Source: Candidatus Muiribacterium halophilum
GTDB lineage: Bacteria; Muiribacteriota; Muiribacteriia; Muiribacteriales; Muiribacteriaceae
Direction of reading: 5' to 3'
DNA length: 9,978 nt
NCBI GenBank assembly: GCA_023228995.1
Contig: JALOAD010000079.1
Span: 1 to 9,978, forward strand
Shown here: positions 1 to 5,551 of the stretch, piece after piece
Layout of the letters: every line of letters begins with the position of its first letter
How positions within the stretch are numbered: the first letter of the stretch is position 1
Notes under the pieces: model-generated
Databases searched by the model: none
Told to the model about the DNA's origin: nothing
The model's input: only the letters and a program-made list of their open reading frames with translations
Position numbers and translations under genes: made by a program

Positions 1-197
1 TTATAAATGGTTAAAGCTCACCTCTGCCACTCCCACGAAGCCAAAGAGTACATGCTGTATCATCGCCTATTTTTGGGACAAATAAGAACGAGGCTACTTT
101 ATAGAAAATTTTTATGAAACAGAAGATATACCGAAATTTCGTTAGTTAGTAAATGATTTTATGATAAAAATTATGTGATTGTATTATATAATTGTAG
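1..197. other. Left flank, no supported gene
   Basis: This stretch lies outside the left att copy. It holds only a 36-codon ORF (7-117, plus) with no Shine-Dalgarno and no recognisable similarity. From about 133 it becomes similar to 1276-1340, so at least its right third is probably the end of another, related insertion and not ancestral host DNA. A sequence resembling the arm repeat (TTTGGGACA, 72-80) supports that weakly. Confidence 0.4.
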
Positions 198-215
198 GTG
201 GCGGACAGTGAGGGA
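198..215. repeat. Left attachment site core (attL)
   Basis: The 18 bases GTGGCGGACAGTGAGGGA are identical to 9852-9869. That right copy covers the CCA end, discriminator base, acceptor strand and start of the T-stem of tRNA-Ser(GCU). The bases on either side differ from the right copy, so the match is exactly 18 bp. It is the displaced 3' tRNA fragment left by site-specific integration. Confidence 0.85.
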
Positions 216-309
216 AATTTTATAAAAATTTAAGAAAAACTACAAATGACCGCTGTACTGGGGCTTTCGTGACTCTATCAAAACTTCAAATTCTTTAAAA
301 TTAGTTATT

Positions 310-330
310 TTTGTGCATAATTTGGGCACA
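310..330 (+). repeat. Left pair of integrase arm-type repeats
   Basis: TTTGTGCATA (310-319) and TTTGGGCACA (321-330) are 10-bp tandem repeats with an 11-bp period. The right end shows the same arrangement at 9780-9800, where both units are TTTGGGCACA and the second is also followed by G. The pair lies about 95 bp inside the left att core. Arm-type binding sites for tyrosine integrases have this layout; binding itself is inferred. Confidence 0.6.
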
Positions 331-331
331 G

Positions 332-498
332 TGAAGTATCCTGTCCCCTCAAAATTTTGTTACTATAAAAAACTTAGAGAATATTTTAAAAACTTTATTC
401 CTTTAGGATAGTATTGAGGTGCCATAAATCTTTATTCTAAATCTAAAGTTAATTTTAAATGGTCTCCCAGTTAACACAAAATATTAAATGTTCTTATA
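332..498. other. Intergenic, nothing recognised
   Basis: AT-rich spacer between repeat copy A and the stop codon of the GIY-YIG gene. I see no ORF, strong hairpin with T-run, or repeat in it. Confidence 0.5.
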
Positions 499-1206
499 TT
501 ATATTTCAATATCTAACTCTAAAATATCTTTATCAAATATTTCTGTATGACCACTGTCATTAAAATATTTTAATGGGTGAATATTATCTTTGTATTCTTC
601 TTTTAATTTTTTTTCTATTTTAATGGCATTATCTATTTTTTCATTATATAAAATTTTATCTATTTTTACATACTCTTTACCATAACGTTCTTTCAATGTT
701 TGCGATGTTATACCTAATTTATAATATGGTTTTCCATTTAGTATAAATTTAAAATAATATAAACAATTGTCTGCATTTGGATTTTTAATAAAATCATGTG
801 TGATATTAACTTTTTTTTGAACTTTAGTAATCGATTGCAATTTTAGATTTCTCTCTAGACTAATACCTCTTTCTTTAAGACTGGCTATCTCTTGGCTATA
901 CTCACGATAACCTTCCTTTGTCAAACTGCTTATATTAACAGTATTTATCATTTTACCTTCTGAATTAAAATACTTCATTTTAATTTCTTCTATATACACA
1001 GGTTCATCTTGTATGAATTTATTGGATAATTCCGTTGAATAGTCATAATCATCCATTAATGTGTCATTATTTACTTCTTCTTTTTTCTCTTCTTTGTTTT
1101 TTTCTTCTTTGTTTTCTTTTATTCTGTAAGATATTTCACCTAAAAATACTATAAAAACAAATATGATCACAACCAATATAAGTATTGCGCTTACAATCTC
1201 GACCAC
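499..1206 (-). CDS. Membrane-anchored GIY-YIG-like (T5orf172/MUG113-type) protein
   Basis: This 235-residue protein has three parts. Residues 4-23 form one hydrophobic membrane helix. Residues 28-45 are a Lys/Glu-rich linker that may be coiled-coil. A C-terminal domain at about 148-228 has the pattern of the T5orf172/MUG113 branch of GIY-YIG nucleases: LYYFKF at 149-154 and YYKLGIT at 161-167 stand for the two signature strands, followed by an Arg (R174), a Glu in a helix (E198) and SGHTEIF at 218-224. GTG (1206-1204) is chosen as start because AAGGA lies 6 nt upstream and no in-frame ATG precedes the membrane helix. Topology predicts the domain in the cytoplasm. It sits alone between the two repeat copies, so it looks like cargo. 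A role in cleaving incoming DNA at the membrane is inference. The residue set is divergent, so catalysis is uncertain. Confidence 0.6.
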   Translation of the reverse strand: MVEIVSAILILVVIIFVFIVFLGEISYRIKENKEEKNKEEKKEEVNNDTLMDDYDYSTELSNKFIQDEPVYIEEIKMKYFNSEGKMINTVNISSLTKEGYREYSQEIASLKERGISLERNLKLQSITKVQKKVNITHDFIKNPNADNCLYYFKFILNGKPYYKLGITSQTLKERYGKEYVKIDKILYNEKIDNAIKIEKKLKEEYKDNIHPLKYFNDSGHTEIFDKDILELDIEI

Positions 1207-1235
1207 ATAGATTCCTTTTAAACAAATTGAGACAA

Positions 1236-1250
1236 ACTGTTTTAAACAGT
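1236..1250. promoter_or_regulatory. Palindrome in the leader of the GIY-YIG gene
   Basis: ACTGTTT-T-AAACAGT is a perfect 7-bp inverted repeat around one base, 30 bp upstream of the GTG start and just downstream of the predicted -10 box. A T-run follows it only on the plus strand, where no gene needs termination. An operator or leader hairpin for the minus-strand gene is therefore the likelier reading. Confidence 0.4.
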
Positions 1251-1268
1251 CTTTTTTTTACTGAAAAT

Positions 1269-1297
1269 ATTGTATCAAAATTTTGTTAGCTAGTAAA
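1269..1297 (-). promoter_or_regulatory. Promoter for the GIY-YIG gene
   Basis: Read on the minus strand: TTTACT (1297-1292), a 17-bp spacer, then TACAAT (1274-1269). This matches 4/6 and 5/6 of the sigma-70 consensus and lies 63 bp upstream of the GTG start. The -35 box is inside repeat copy B, so the repeat supplies the promoter. Copy A has the equivalent pair. Confidence 0.45.
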
Positions 1298-1448
1298 TGA
1301 TTTGATGATAAAAATTAGGTGATTGTGTTTTGTAGTATGTAGGCGGGCACGGAAATTAATTATAAAAACTACAAAAGACCGCTGCGCAGGGGCTTTCGTG
1401 ACTCTATCAAATTTTACATTTCTTTAAAATTAGTTATTTTTGGGCACA
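1276..1448. repeat. Diverged repeat copy B with degenerate att core and one arm repeat
   Basis: Second copy of the 133-331 repeat. Where copy A has the 18-bp tRNA-derived core, copy B has TAGGCGGGCACGGAAATT (about 1340-1357), readable as the same site with about 6-7 bases lost. It keeps a single TTTGGGCACA (1439-1448) where copy A has two units. The best reading is a decayed attachment region from an earlier integration at the same tRNA. Confidence 0.75.
1374..1396 (-). terminator. Possible terminator hairpin after the RM operon
   Basis: The imperfect stem AAAG/CTTT, CC/GG, CTG/CAG surrounds the palindrome CTGCGCAG. On the minus strand it ends in CTTTT, downstream of the last RM-operon gene. 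It is GC-rich in an AT-rich setting, but the T-run is short. The homologous site in copy A (243-266) has lost some pairing. Weak call. Confidence 0.25.
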
Positions 1449-1535
1449 TTAAACCACTAAAAAACATCTTTATTTCTATGGTAAAATTTAATAAATTACT
1501 TTTAAAAACTTTTGAATAGTATAAATTCAATCTTG

Positions 1536-2048
1536 TTAATCTTTTAGTTTTGCAATTAAGTTTTTGTATATATCTTTGTGTTCATTCATTAGCTTAATGA
1601 GAGATTCTTGGTGACTAGCAGATAAATCTTGATCTTCTATTAAATATTTTTTTACCAAATAAACACTCTTTGGAATTATCATTGTTATTTGTTCATCCGA
1701 AAGTTTTTGTTCTCTTGCTATGTTTATTAACACATCTTTTGATCCAAGTTTTATTAATGTTTTTATTTCTAAATCACTTAAGTCTTGTCTCTTTGAAATT
1801 TGAAGTTTATCATTATCTAATGATACCAAATCAGTATTTAATACAAATAAAAACTTTTCACTATCTTTATTAATTGTAGTGCAATTTATACTATCTATCT
1901 TTAATATTTTTTCTAATTGTTCTTGACGATATTCAAATAAAATTTCTTTTTCTGCTCGAATCCAATCATTTCCACTTTCAGATGTTAAACTTCCTAACTC
2001 TAAACCTAATCTTTCATAAATCTTTATTCTTAATTCTTCTTCATCCAT
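1536..2048 (-). CDS. Unrecognised repeat protein at the end of the RM operon
   Basis: This 170-residue soluble protein has no name that I recognise. The N-terminus (about 6-38) is helical and ends in NDWIRAEKEILFE, loosely like the DUF2934 pattern (helix, then D/W-x-x-AE-x-E). From residue 91 it is built of 26-residue units: 91-116, 117-142 and 143-168. Each starts SD or SA and has a Leu/Ile-rich second half; the first two end in a (D/E)Q-(K/D)-L motif. This resembles leucine-rich-variant or HEAT-like helical repeats, which usually bind protein or nucleic acid. The ATG (2048) has AAGG 6 nt upstream. The gene follows the restriction endonuclease after 26 bp on the same strand, so co-transcription is likely. 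An accessory or immunity role in the RM system is inference. Confidence 0.7.
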   Translation of the reverse strand: MDEEELRIKIYERLGLELGSLTSESGNDWIRAEKEILFEYRQEQLEKILKIDSINCTTINKDSEKFLFVLNTDLVSLDNDKLQISKRQDLSDLEIKTLIKLGSKDVLINIAREQKLSDEQITMIIPKSVYLVKKYLIEDQDLSASHQESLIKLMNEHKDIYKNLIAKLKD

Positions 2049-2074
2049 TATTAACCTTGATAATTTTTATTGCA

Positions 2075-2977
2075 TCATTCATCAAAAAGACTATCTATTA
2101 TATTTGATATATTATTATCACTATGGTCTACATGTGGAACATTTAAATTCTCCAATACAGTTTGGAATTTTTTATATCCATTTTGGGAACGTAGCTCAAT
2201 CCATTGTACACCCAATGAATCTAATTGTCTTTTATTAGTTTCAGATAATTTATCTGCAATGAACACTGAACTGTCTCTTGCAATTACTGCATCAGCACTT
2301 TCAGGATTACCTTTGCCCATCAACTTTACTTCACATTTATATTCATTATTATCACTATCCATAAGATAAAAATCTGTTTCTCTGCTAAAATCACCTATAT
2401 CTTGTTGGTCAGTTGTATGAAAATAATCTTCACTTACGTCATATATTTTACATAACATAACCATTAAAGGTGTTTCTACACGCTTACCAGCTGTACTCCA
2501 TAATCCACCTCGTATAGCGGCTCTTTTTACGGCTAGTGTATTAATTACAATCAAACTTTCACTTAAAGTTAGATCAACGCTAACTTGATTCATTTTAATA
2601 GTTAAAGTGAGTTCTAGTTCTCCATCATTAGCAACTAATGTCTCTAACATAGACGATAATTCTTCATAATGCTCATCTGCTGCAGATAGTACAATTTCTC
2701 TACGTGCAGAATTGTACATATTAGCAATAGTTTTTTTATTTAACCCAGAGTTTATTGCAATATCTTCAGTACTAAGTCCCTCATGTAAAAATTCTTTTTT
2801 GTACCAATCTGTATCAATATCCTCACTACGTAATTTAGCATCAATAACTTTTTTAAAAAAATCAATTGCATATTGTAAAAATTGGGAATCCAAGAGTGTA
2901 ACTACTTCGATTCTATAATCTTCACCATTTACTAATTTATGGAGTATTTTTTTAACTGTATAAGAGGTTAAGGTCAT
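2075..2977 (-). CDS. Type II restriction endonuclease, CfrBI-like
   Basis: 300 residues. I recognise the layout of the CfrBI restriction endonuclease family. An N-terminal helical region carries YRIEVVTLLDSQFLQYAIDF (21-40). An HTH-like stretch follows with GLNKKTIANMYNSARREIV (78-96). A C-terminal PD-(D/E)xK core has D202, then E216-V-K218, followed by GNPESADA (223-230) and VQWIELR (257-263). CfrBI cuts CCWWGG; whether this protein has the same specificity cannot be read from the sequence. The ATG overlaps the methyltransferase stop (ATGA), so its translation should be coupled to prior synthesis of the protecting enzyme. It appears intact, with no frameshift. An orphan nuclease of other specificity is possible, but the tight pairing with a methyltransferase argues for a genuine RM pair. 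Family assignment is from memory of sequence patterns. Confidence 0.7.
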   Translation of the reverse strand: MTLTSYTVKKILHKLVNGEDYRIEVVTLLDSQFLQYAIDFFKKVIDAKLRSEDIDTDWYKKEFLHEGLSTEDIAINSGLNKKTIANMYNSARREIVLSAADEHYEELSSMLETLVANDGELELTLTIKMNQVSVDLTLSESLIVINTLAVKRAAIRGGLWSTAGKRVETPLMVMLCKIYDVSEDYFHTTDQQDIGDFSRETDFYLMDSDNNEYKCEVKLMGKGNPESADAVIARDSSVFIADKLSETNKRQLDSLGVQWIELRSQNGYKKFQTVLENLNVPHVDHSDNNISNIIDSLFDE

Positions 2978-4362
2978 TTATTTCCTTTATTTTTAAATTC
3001 TTCTAGTGTGTAAAATTGATATTTGTTTTCTTCTAAAAAATTTTTTTTGATATTTTCCTGAATTCGTTCAAAATATTCATGGTTTTTTTCTGTTGTAAAA
3101 AAAAGACGTTGATGAGAAAGAGCTGATTTTCCCAACGTACCACTTCCACCAAAAGGGTCAAAAACTAAATCGCCAATAAATGAATAATATCTAACTATAT
3201 TATCACATAACTGTTTTGGGAATACTGCACTATGAACTTTGTCAAAAACTGGATCAATTTTCCATAAGTTAGAAGTTTCAAAATCACCTAAAACTTTACT
3301 CTTTTCAACAATTTCATCATCATATTGCTTAATATTCCAATCAATTAATTTAGTAGTCCTTTTTCTGTAAACCATAACTGACTCAGTAGTACAGTTAGGT
3401 TTATATGCTAGCGGCTTTCTGTGTTGATTAAAACCTGATACTCTATTTTTTGCACTCGCTTCTGGCTTGGCCCATACAATATCATCAATGAATTCCCAGC
3501 CCATTTTAATTAACAAGGGATGAAGGTCATAAGGTATTGGATAACGTTTACTAGAATAACTTCTTCCCACTCTGGGAATAATAATAGGAGATGTATTTAA
3601 AATAAAAAAACGTCCTTCTTTTGTTATTCGATGAACTTCTTTAAAAACTTTTTCTAAAAATTGTAAATATTCATCATAGCTTTTATATATTGAGTAGTCT
3701 CGTGCATTGTAATATGGAGGAGAAGTAAAAGTTAAGTGTATAGACTCATCAGATACATACTTCAAAACTTCTAAAACATCTCCATTCACAACTGTATTAT
3801 GTAAAATTTCAGGCGATGACGTATGGTCAGTTTTAGATTTTTTAATTAAGGTTTCTTCAAATTCTGTATTAATAACTTGTTGAATTATTTCATTAGGATG
3901 ATTTTTAAAAGATAGTAATTTCTTTTTTATGTTTTCATTTTTCTTAAATACTAAAAGTCCCCTAATAGCTTGTAGTATGACATTTGGATCATAGTCTGAT
4001 AGTAATTTCTCTAATTGAGGAATTGTTTCCTCAGAACGAATTCTACCAATAGCTGATGTAGCCTCTCTTCGAACTTCTGAATTATTTTCATTTTTTACAA
4101 CATCAATAAAGAATGATAATAAATCTATATTGGATAGTTTCGCAAGATTTTTAATAGCTTCAAGTTTTATAGCTTTATTATCAGAAAGAGCTAATTCCTT
4201 TAATAAGCTCGTACCTTCGAAGTTTGATGGTAATTTTCCTAGTTTTTTAAGGATAAATATTATTTCTTTATTTTTTGCAGTAGAAATATAGTTGGTAAAA
4301 AAAATTTTATTACTTTTACATAACTCAACTTCGTTTGTATCTATTTTTTGTGTCATTTTCAT
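2974..4362 (-). CDS. Beta-class DNA methyltransferase (N4-cytosine likely) with N-terminal HEAT-like repeats
   Basis: This 462-residue SAM-dependent methyltransferase has motif IV (TSPPYYN, 213-219) before motif I (FDPFGGSGT, 401-409), the circular order of beta-class enzymes. SPPY at 214-217 favours N4-methylcytosine over N6-methyladenine. HSAVFPKQL (377-385) is the usual segment before motif I. Residues about 53-170 are not part of a normal methyltransferase. They form about four helical pairs with HEAT character, for example SEVRREATSAIGRIRS at 95-110 and DPNVILQAIRGLLV at 125-138. The extension makes the protein longer than simple enzymes of this class. The first ATG (4362) has only a weak ribosome site; Met3 is an alternative. 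It starts 33 nt after a predicted promoter of its own, and its stop overlaps the nuclease start. Its role is to protect host sites from the downstream nuclease. Confidence 0.85.
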   Translation of the reverse strand: MKMTQKIDTNEVELCKSNKIFFTNYISTAKNKEIIFILKKLGKLPSNFEGTSLLKELALSDNKAIKLEAIKNLAKLSNIDLLSFFIDVVKNENNSEVRREATSAIGRIRSEETIPQLEKLLSDYDPNVILQAIRGLLVFKKNENIKKKLLSFKNHPNEIIQQVINTEFEETLIKKSKTDHTSSPEILHNTVVNGDVLEVLKYVSDESIHLTFTSPPYYNARDYSIYKSYDEYLQFLEKVFKEVHRITKEGRFFILNTSPIIIPRVGRSYSSKRYPIPYDLHPLLIKMGWEFIDDIVWAKPEASAKNRVSGFNQHRKPLAYKPNCTTESVMVYRKRTTKLIDWNIKQYDDEIVEKSKVLGDFETSNLWKIDPVFDKVHSAVFPKQLCDNIVRYYSFIGDLVFDPFGGSGTLGKSALSHQRLFFTTEKNHEYFERIQENIKKNFLEENKYQFYTLEEFKNKGNK

Positions 4363-4580
4363 TTACTTTAATGGTCTTTTGTTCGTATTTTTAATTATCT
4401 AGATTATACATTCCCAATAATAGTAAAGACATTAAATAACTAATATATTTATATTAATAATCTACAAGATCTTATCCACAAGTTTTTTAGATATAAAACT
4501 TAATATCTTCTTTAAAGATTCATCTGAAAATAAATTCCAACCATTAATTACTTATCACGTCTATGCAATGATCAAGTTGA
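4363..4580. other. Intergenic region with a perfect DnaA-box sequence
   Basis: This 218-bp gap between the HNH gene and the methyltransferase gene holds TTATCCACA (4472-4480), which equals the E. coli DnaA-box consensus. It also has a 6-bp inverted repeat (AGATAT/ATATCT, 4490-4509) and a palindrome TCTTTAAAGA (4510-4519 region). Only one DnaA box is present, so origin function is not supported. The methyltransferase promoter is in its left part. Confidence 0.35.
4403..4408 (-). promoter_or_regulatory. Promoter -10 box for the methyltransferase gene
   Basis: A perfect TATAAT on the minus strand lies 40 bp upstream of the methyltransferase ATG, with no strong -35 box, as is common for Campylobacterota. 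I found no C-box near it. The methyltransferase and CfrBI-like nuclease may therefore be expressed independently of the controller gene. Confidence 0.45.
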
Positions 4581-5003
4581 TTATGATAAACTTCTACCCT
4601 TTTTAGCTGATATAAAATCTCCATCATTCATACCTTTTGTGTGATGGCAAATTGAACAAAGTGTTTGAAGGTTTTCAATTACATTATTTTCATGGTTTCC
4701 ATCTATATGATCACCGTGTAATACTGAAGATGGAAAAGAATAGTCCTTATCTACTGGACACATAAATCCTAAACGCCCATCTCTATTTTCACAGTAGTTT
4801 TTCTTATAGTGAGCAACACCTTCTCGAGGAGGTTTACCTTCTTTCATTAGTTTAGCACAACTAGCACATATATGCTTAAAAGAATAATATTTCCAATCTC
4901 TAACAATTACATGATTATTGCAACCTGGATTAACACATTTTGGTATTTCCTTTCCATCGGCTAACCATTTTTCCTTGTTTATCATTGCTTGTGTTTTTTT
5001 CAA
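4581..5003 (-). CDS. Zinc-ribbon HNH endonuclease under controller-gene operon
   Basis: 140 residues. Two probable zinc ribbons are visible: C23-x4-C28 with C46-x2-C49, and C71/C82 with C116-x2-C119. The HNH core is HGDHIDGNHENN (96-107), then NLQTLCSICHHTKG (111-124), giving D98-H99, N111 and H120/H121. Two Cys4 sites around a beta-beta-alpha-metal core recall the small HNH restriction enzyme Hpy99I. The start is TTG (5003), because AAAGGGA lies 5 nt upstream and the ATG at codon 7 has no ribosome site. TTG overlaps the TGA of the controller gene (TTGA). In many C-regulated RM systems the gene directly after C encodes the restriction enzyme, so this is a second nuclease candidate. Alternatives are a nicking or repair nuclease, or an unrelated HNH protein. 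Confidence 0.7.
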   Translation of the reverse strand: MKKTQAMINKEKWLADGKEIPKCVNPGCNNHVIVRDWKYYSFKHICASCAKLMKEGKPPREGVAHYKKNYCENRDGRLGFMCPVDKDYSFPSSVLHGDHIDGNHENNVIENLQTLCSICHHTKGMNDGDFISAKKGRSLS

Positions 5004-5221
5004 TTAATTCCCTTTACCAATTCATCAATTTTTATTTCTAAGCCATTGCATAATTTCAATAAATTTAATATTGAAGGATTTCTCGCACCTCTTTCAAGCA
5101 TACTTATATAAGTTCTGTCAAACCCACACTTTGATGCTAATTCTTCCTGAGATAGATTTTGAGCTAATCTATGCTTTTTAATTTCTATACCTAACTGAAT
5201 CAAATAATTTTTATTTTTCAT
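5000..5221 (-). CDS. RM controller (C) protein, XRE-family HTH
   Basis: This 73-residue protein is a single helix-turn-helix domain. LSQEELASKCGFDRTYISML (23-42) contains the HTH, and ERGARNPSILNLLKLCNGL (43-61) is the characteristic continuation of RM controller proteins, which act as small dimeric activator-repressors. Length and sequence both fit the C-protein family better than general phage repressors. An inverted-repeat pair like a C-box lies 24-49 bp upstream. The -10 box ends 7 nt before the ATG and there is no ribosome site, so the transcript is probably leaderless, as described for several C genes. It overlaps the HNH gene start and should control it in cis. Auto-activation followed by repression is inferred from the family. 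Confidence 0.85.
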   Translation of the reverse strand: MKNKNYLIQLGIEIKKHRLAQNLSQEELASKCGFDRTYISMLERGARNPSILNLLKLCNGLEIKIDELVKGIN

Positions 5222-5228
5222 AAAACAG

Positions 5229-5257
5229 ATAATATATAAATGATAACAATTAGTCTA
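5229..5257 (-). promoter_or_regulatory. Leaderless promoter of the controller gene
   Basis: On the minus strand TAGACT (5257-5252), a 17-bp spacer and TATTAT (5234-5229) match 4/6 and 5/6 of consensus. Only 7 nt separate the -10 box from the ATG, so transcription should start at or next to the A of ATG. The -35 box overlaps the promoter-proximal operator, the position at which C proteins repress their own gene. Confidence 0.6.
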
Positions 5258-5270
5258 CAGACAATATGTC
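5245..5270 (-). promoter_or_regulatory. C-box operator pair for the controller protein
   Basis: Read on the minus strand, GACATATTGTC (5270-5260, GACA/TGTC inverted repeat) is followed by TGTA and then GACTAATTGTT (5255-5245, an imperfect second half). Two such 11-bp elements separated by 4-5 bp is the arrangement of known C-boxes. The distal site is the better match and would be filled first (activation); the proximal one covers the -35 (repression). Confidence 0.65.
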
Positions 5271-5551
5271 ACATAATTTTAAAATACAAATTGCTAAACT
5301 AAAAGACCAGAATGACAACAAAATTAAACAACTAATTTCAAGCCAAATTTAATAAACATAGCAAAATATCATATCAAATCCTATAAATATTGCCTATAAA
5401 ACATTAATTTGGATAAAATTGTGATTAGTGATTTTTATTGTGGACTTGCAAATAATGAATATACTTGAAAAAGCTATTAATGATTACAAAAATTTAATTT
5501 CAAAATTTAAAAAAACAGCCAGTCAAATATGATGGAAGATAATAATAGTCA
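5271..5551. other. Divergent intergenic region
   Basis: Very AT-rich spacer between the controller operator and the 347-residue gene. It contains a plus-strand promoter candidate (5390-5419) and two tiny ORFs of 28 and 25 codons (5266-5352, 5455-5532). Both encode Lys-rich helical peptides and neither has a convincing ribosome site. They may be remnants of a lost gene. Nothing else is recognised. Confidence 0.4.
5390..5419 (+). promoter_or_regulatory. Promoter candidate for the 347-residue gene
   Basis: TTGCCT (5390-5395), an 18-bp spacer and TAAAAT (5414-5419) lie about 130 bp upstream of the ATG at 5552. Matches are 4/6 and 5/6. In such AT-rich DNA this is only suggestive. Confidence 0.35.

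Larger units (their letters stand above)
133..331. repeat. Diverged repeat copy A, spanning the left att core
   Basis: This segment aligns with 1276-1448 over nearly its whole length. Shared blocks include GTTAG-TAGTAAATGATTT, ATGATAAAAATTA, GTGATTGT, GACCGCTG, a 20-base block GGGGCTTTCGTGACTCTATC and TTTAAAATTAGTTATTTTTG. Similarity continues on both sides of the tRNA-derived core at 198-215. Each copy is therefore an att region with element-like DNA on both sides, as in a tandem array of insertions. The minus strand carries a promoter-like pair (TTTACT, 148-153; TATATC, 125-130; 17-bp spacer) pointing left. Confidence 0.8.

Noticed and set aside
7-117. 36-codon ORF at the left edge, rich in His and Arg
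   Set aside because: No ribosome site, stop codon directly before the ATG, and no recognisable similarity. It does not resemble an integrase C-terminus, which would have been expected at the end of a neighbouring element.
1236-1260. Hairpin plus T-run read as a plus-strand terminator
   Set aside because: No plus-strand gene lies upstream within the element; the position suits an operator for the minus-strand gene better.
1670-1873. Plus-strand ORF antisense to the 26-residue-repeat protein
   Set aside because: Leu/hydrophobic-rich translation typical of the reverse strand of an AT-rich gene; no ribosome site.
2070-2369. Plus-strand ORF antisense to the CfrBI-like nuclease
   Set aside because: The opposite strand encodes a recognisable nuclease C-terminal core; this is its shadow. 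The same applies to 2712-2918, 7787-8008 and 8801-9004.
5266-5352. 28-codon plus-strand ORF diverging from the controller gene
   Set aside because: Its ATG lies inside the C-box and has no ribosome site. In C-regulated systems a divergent gene would be a methyltransferase, which is elsewhere here.
5455-5532. 25-codon plus-strand ORF just before the 347-residue gene
   Set aside because: Possible leader peptide, but the ribosome site is weak and the sequence is low-complexity and Lys-rich. Not enough to call it a gene.
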